Positions 7,523 to 9,084 of a DNA stretch of 9,084 bases are shown piece after piece. The stretch covers positions 2,294 to 11,377 of the forward strand of contig DGZL01000072.1 of the NCBI GenBank assembly GCA_002398515.1, written 5' to 3'. The notes under the pieces are model-generated. The model was not told the DNA's origin and made no database searches. It saw only the letters and a program-made list of their open reading frames with translations. This DNA is from Firmicutes bacterium UBA4981 (GTDB lineage Bacteria; Bacillota; SHA-98; UBA4971). Position numbers and translations under genes: made by a program. The first letter of the stretch is position 1; each line of letters starts with the position of its first letter.

Positions 7523-7563
7523 CCAATCTTTTGGATGACAGATCCAAGAGATTGGATCCAATC
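7523..7563. promoter_or_regulatory. Nested palindromes, candidate enhancer (UAS) for the response regulator
   Basis: CCAATCTTTTGGAT (7523-7536) and ATCCAAGAGATTGG (7542-7555) form an inverted repeat with 14-bp arms matching at 13 positions around a 5-base gap. The right arm overlaps a perfect 14-bp palindrome, GATTGGATCCAATC, at 7550-7563. The hexamer TTGGAT or its complement therefore occurs four times. The sites lie about 103-143 bases upstream of the -24 element, the usual distance for NtrC-type enhancers. The first repeat could also fold as an RNA hairpin in the regulator transcript (the mismatch becomes G-U), but no T-run follows it. Confidence 0.6.
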
Positions 7564-7627
7564 CCCTTCTTGTATTGGCTGCCAGATGCGAGTAAAATAT
7601 ATTAAGGGCCTGCGTAAGGCATGTTTA

Positions 7628-7655
7628 AAGAGTTCTTTGGAGCTCTTGTTTTTTT
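7628..7655 (+). terminator. Intrinsic terminator of the kinase-regulator operon
   Basis: AAGAGTTC (7628-7635) pairs with GAGCTCTT (7640-7647) as an 8-bp stem with one G-U pair and a TTTG loop. One G and seven T residues (7649-7655) follow. It lies 115 bases after the regulator stop and ends only 10 bases before the sigma-54 promoter, so it would separate the constitutive upstream transcript from the regulated downstream one. Confidence 0.75.
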
Positions 7656-7665
7656 GCTGTGAGCT

Positions 7666-7681
7666 TGGCACGATACTTGCA
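7666..7681 (+). promoter_or_regulatory. Sigma-54 (-24/-12) promoter for the hydB operon
   Basis: TGGCAC, five bases, then TTGCA: an exact match to the RpoN consensus TGGCAC-N5-TTGCW, with the invariant GG (7667-7668) and GC (7679-7680) separated by 10 bases. Transcription should start near 7691. A regulator with a GAFTGA loop is encoded directly upstream and candidate enhancer palindromes lie at the right distance, which makes a chance match unlikely. Confidence 0.88.
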
Positions 7682-7706
7682 CCTAATAAGAAGTGAAACC
7701 GATATT

Positions 7707-7733
7707 GGGCAGTTGCAAGCAAAGGAACTGTCC
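7707..7733 (+). other. Leader hairpin in the sigma-54 transcript
   Basis: GGGCAGTT (7707-7714) can pair with AACTGTCC (7726-7733) as an 8-bp stem with one G-U pair and an 11-base loop. It begins about 15 bases into the predicted 90-base leader. A two-codon start-stop frame (ATG AAC TAG, 7741-7749) follows. I match it to no known riboswitch. Confidence 0.35.
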
Positions 7734-7781
7734 ATTTCTAATGAACTAGATTGTGAAAAAAGGCACAAAGGGGGAAGTAAC

Positions 7782-7982
7782 GTGTCAGCGTTGCCATTAA
7801 GAGAAGACAAAAGCGGGCGTTGGGTACCTCAAGGAGTCGACGAAGATTTAGTCGACGAGTACGTAGAGGCAATGGAGAAGTACGGTCCCGGATACCCGGA
7901 CAGCGGCTGGTTCAAGCGAGCTGCAAAACTCGAGAGAGAGATGCGTGATGCTCGCCTCGAGGCTAGATTTGACGAGAACTAG
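7782..7982 (+). CDS. Small charged protein of unknown function, first gene of the hydB operon
   Basis: A 66-residue protein from a GTG at 7782, with AGGGGGA at 7769-7775 six bases upstream. The frame stays open back to 7659, but that stretch includes the sigma-54 promoter, so earlier starts lie at or before the predicted transcript start. The protein is very rich in charge (many D, E, K, R) and appears helical in its second half (about 44-66, RAAKLEREMRDARLEARF), with GRWVPQGVDEDLVDEYVEAM before it. It has no cysteine, signal peptide or membrane segment. I recognise no family. Its position as first gene after the sigma-54 promoter and 29 bases ahead of hydB suggests a small accessory or regulatory partner of the hydrogenase. 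That role is inference. Confidence 0.7.
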   Translation: MSALPLREDKSGRWVPQGVDEDLVDEYVEAMEKYGPGYPDSGWFKRAAKLEREMRDARLEARFDEN

Positions 7983-8011
7983 GGGCTGTATGCGCAAGGA
8001 GTGATAGCAGG

Positions 8012-9084
8012 ATGAGTCCATTTATTCGTGCACATATACTAGTATGTTCAGGAGCAGGGTGCGTATCTTCAGGATGTCATGAAGTGTATGATTCACTCAT
8101 GCATGCCCTTGAGAACGAGGGGATCCTAAGTGAGGTCAAAGTGATTAAGACAGGTTGCATAGGTTCATGTGACTTAGGCCCGACTATTCTGATATACCCT
8201 GACGGAACTTTCTATCAGAAGGTTACTCCTGAAGACGCTAAAGAGATTGTTGAGGAGCACATAGTCAAAGGTAGGCCGGTTGCGAGGTTATTCCCCAGGC
8301 AAGATGAAGGTGAGCCTGCTGAAAATATCTCGAGCCTGAACTTTTTCAAGAAGCAGGTTAAGGTGGTTCTTAGGAACTGCGGAGTCATAGACCCTGAAAG
8401 TATATACGAGTATGTAGCCCGGGACGGCTATGAAGCCTTGGCCAGAGTTCTTACTGATATGACGCCAAAGGATGTTATTGACACAATAAAGCAGGCCGGT
8501 CTCAGAGGACGCGGAGGGGCAGGTTTCCCTACAGGTCTCAAATGGGAATTCGCGCAGCGGGTTCGTTCTGACGAGAAATATGTAGTTTGTAACGCTGATG
8601 AAGGAGACCCAGGCGCATTCATGGATAGGAGTGTGCTTGAAGGGGATCCCCACAGTATCGTTGAGGCAATGACTATAGCAGGATACGCAATCGGGGCTGA
8701 CCAGGGATATATTTATGTTCGCGCAGAATATCCCCTGGCAGTAAGCAGACTGACCCATGCCATAAAGGAGGCTCACGAATTCGGGGTGTTAGGTGAGAAC
8801 CTCTTCGGCTCGGGATTTTCATTTGACTTGGATATTCGAGTCGGTGCGGGGGCTTTCGTGTGCGGGGAAGAGACAGCTCTATTGGCGTCGATGGAAGGCA
8901 AGCGGGGCATGCCGAGGCCCAGGCCTCCGTTCCCTGCAAATGAGGGGCTCTTCAGGAAGCCTACTCTTATAAATAACGTGGAGACCTACGCGAACATTGT
9001 GCCGATAATTCTTAAAGGTCCGGACTGGTTCAGGAGTATAGGGACAGAGAAAAGTCCGGGCACAAAGGTCTTTGCTCTTGCCGG
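8012..9084 (+). CDS. hydB: HydB/NuoF-type NAD(P)-binding flavoprotein subunit of [FeFe]-hydrogenase, N-terminal part
   Basis: The frame is open for 357 codons to the window end; the C-terminal third or so is missing. Residues 8-90 are a thioredoxin-like [2Fe-2S] domain with C12, C17, C49 and C53 as likely ligands (C22 is extra). Residues 120-357 match the NuoF/HydB core: LRGRGGAGFPTGLKW (164-178), CNADEGDPGAFMDRS (193-207) and GAFVCGEETALL (280-291), the FMN- and NAD(H)-binding elements. HydB links NAD(P)H to the hydrogenase Fe-S chain, often in an electron-bifurcating HydABC complex that also uses ferredoxin. The missing end should hold further Fe-S sites. AAGGAG at 7996-8001 lies 10 bases before the ATG. 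A NADH dehydrogenase NuoF or formate dehydrogenase subunit is possible, but the adjacent hydrogenase-like sensor favours HydB. Confidence 0.87.
   Translation, partial: MSPFIRAHILVCSGAGCVSSGCHEVYDSLMHALENEGILSEVKVIKTGCIGSCDLGPTILIYPDGTFYQKVTPEDAKEIVEEHIVKGRPVARLFPRQDEGEPAENISSLNFFKKQVKVVLRNCGVIDPESIYEYVARDGYEALARVLTDMTPKDVIDTIKQAGLRGRGGAGFPTGLKWEFAQRVRSDEKYVVCNADEGDPGAFMDRSVLEGDPHSIVEAMTIAGYAIGADQGYIYVRAEYPLAVSRLTHAIKEAHEFGVLGENLFGSGFSFDLDIRVGAGAFVCGEETALLASMEGKRGMPRPRPPFPANEGLFRKPTLINNVETYANIVPIILKGPDWFRSIGTEKSPGTKVFALA

Noticed and set aside
7577..7592. A second -24/-12-like match (TTGGCTGCC...GC) upstream of the consensus sigma-54 promoter
   Set aside because: The GG-to-GC spacing is one base short of the required 10, and the site lies before the terminator.
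7659..7781. Upstream extension of the 66-residue protein to a GTG at 7659
   Set aside because: That start lies before the sigma-54 promoter, so the transcript from 7691 would not contain it.
8288..8776. A 162-codon minus-strand frame
   Set aside because: It is antisense to the HydB core, whose FMN- and NAD-binding motifs are clear on the plus strand.

Overview
The window most likely comes from a strictly anaerobic, fermentative or syntrophic bacterium, probably a Clostridia-type Firmicute. The evidence is [FeFe]-hydrogenase-type modules, a HydB/NuoF-type NAD(P)H-linked flavoprotein, strong AGGAGG-like ribosome binding sites, TTG and GTG starts alongside ATG, and mid-range base composition. 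Sigma-54 control by an NtrC-type regulator also occurs in Deltaproteobacteria, so the phylum is an inference.

Layout. (1) Bases 1-1500, minus strand: a CcdA/DsbD-type membrane thiol-disulfide transporter with an N-terminal thioredoxin-like CxxC domain, followed downstream by the start of a secreted protein cut by the window edge. (2) Bases 1501-1758: a divergent intergenic region with a plausible promoter for the rightward genes. (3) Bases 1759-3653, plus strand: a PfkB-family kinase overlapping a pseudouridine-5'-phosphate glycosidase by 4 bases. This is a psuK-psuG pair that would turn pseudouridine into uracil and ribose 5-phosphate. (4) Bases 3654-3798: a tandem 20-bp repeat and a good sigma-70-type promoter. 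(5) Bases 3799-7513: a two-component system. The kinase fuses a 2[4Fe-4S] ferredoxin, a divergent [FeFe]-hydrogenase H-cluster domain, an extra four-cysteine Fe-S domain, PAS, HisKA and HATPase. Its partner is an NtrC-type, sigma-54-dependent response regulator with receiver, AAA+ and Fis-type HTH domains. (6) Bases 7514-7781: a compact control region with nested palindromes (candidate enhancer), an intrinsic terminator, a consensus -24/-12 sigma-54 promoter and a transcribed leader with a hairpin. (7) Bases 7782-9084: a 66-residue protein of unknown function, then a hydB/nuoF-like hydrogenase subunit truncated by the window end.

How the parts fit. The strongest reading is a self-contained regulatory circuit. 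A hydrogenase-derived Fe-S sensor kinase would sense H2 or redox state and phosphorylate the NtrC-type regulator. The regulator would bind the palindromes just after its own gene and activate the sigma-54 promoter of an NAD(P)-linked [FeFe]-hydrogenase operon. Domains, motifs, palindromes, terminator and promoter are seen in the sequence; the ligand, the binding site and the circuit itself are inferred.
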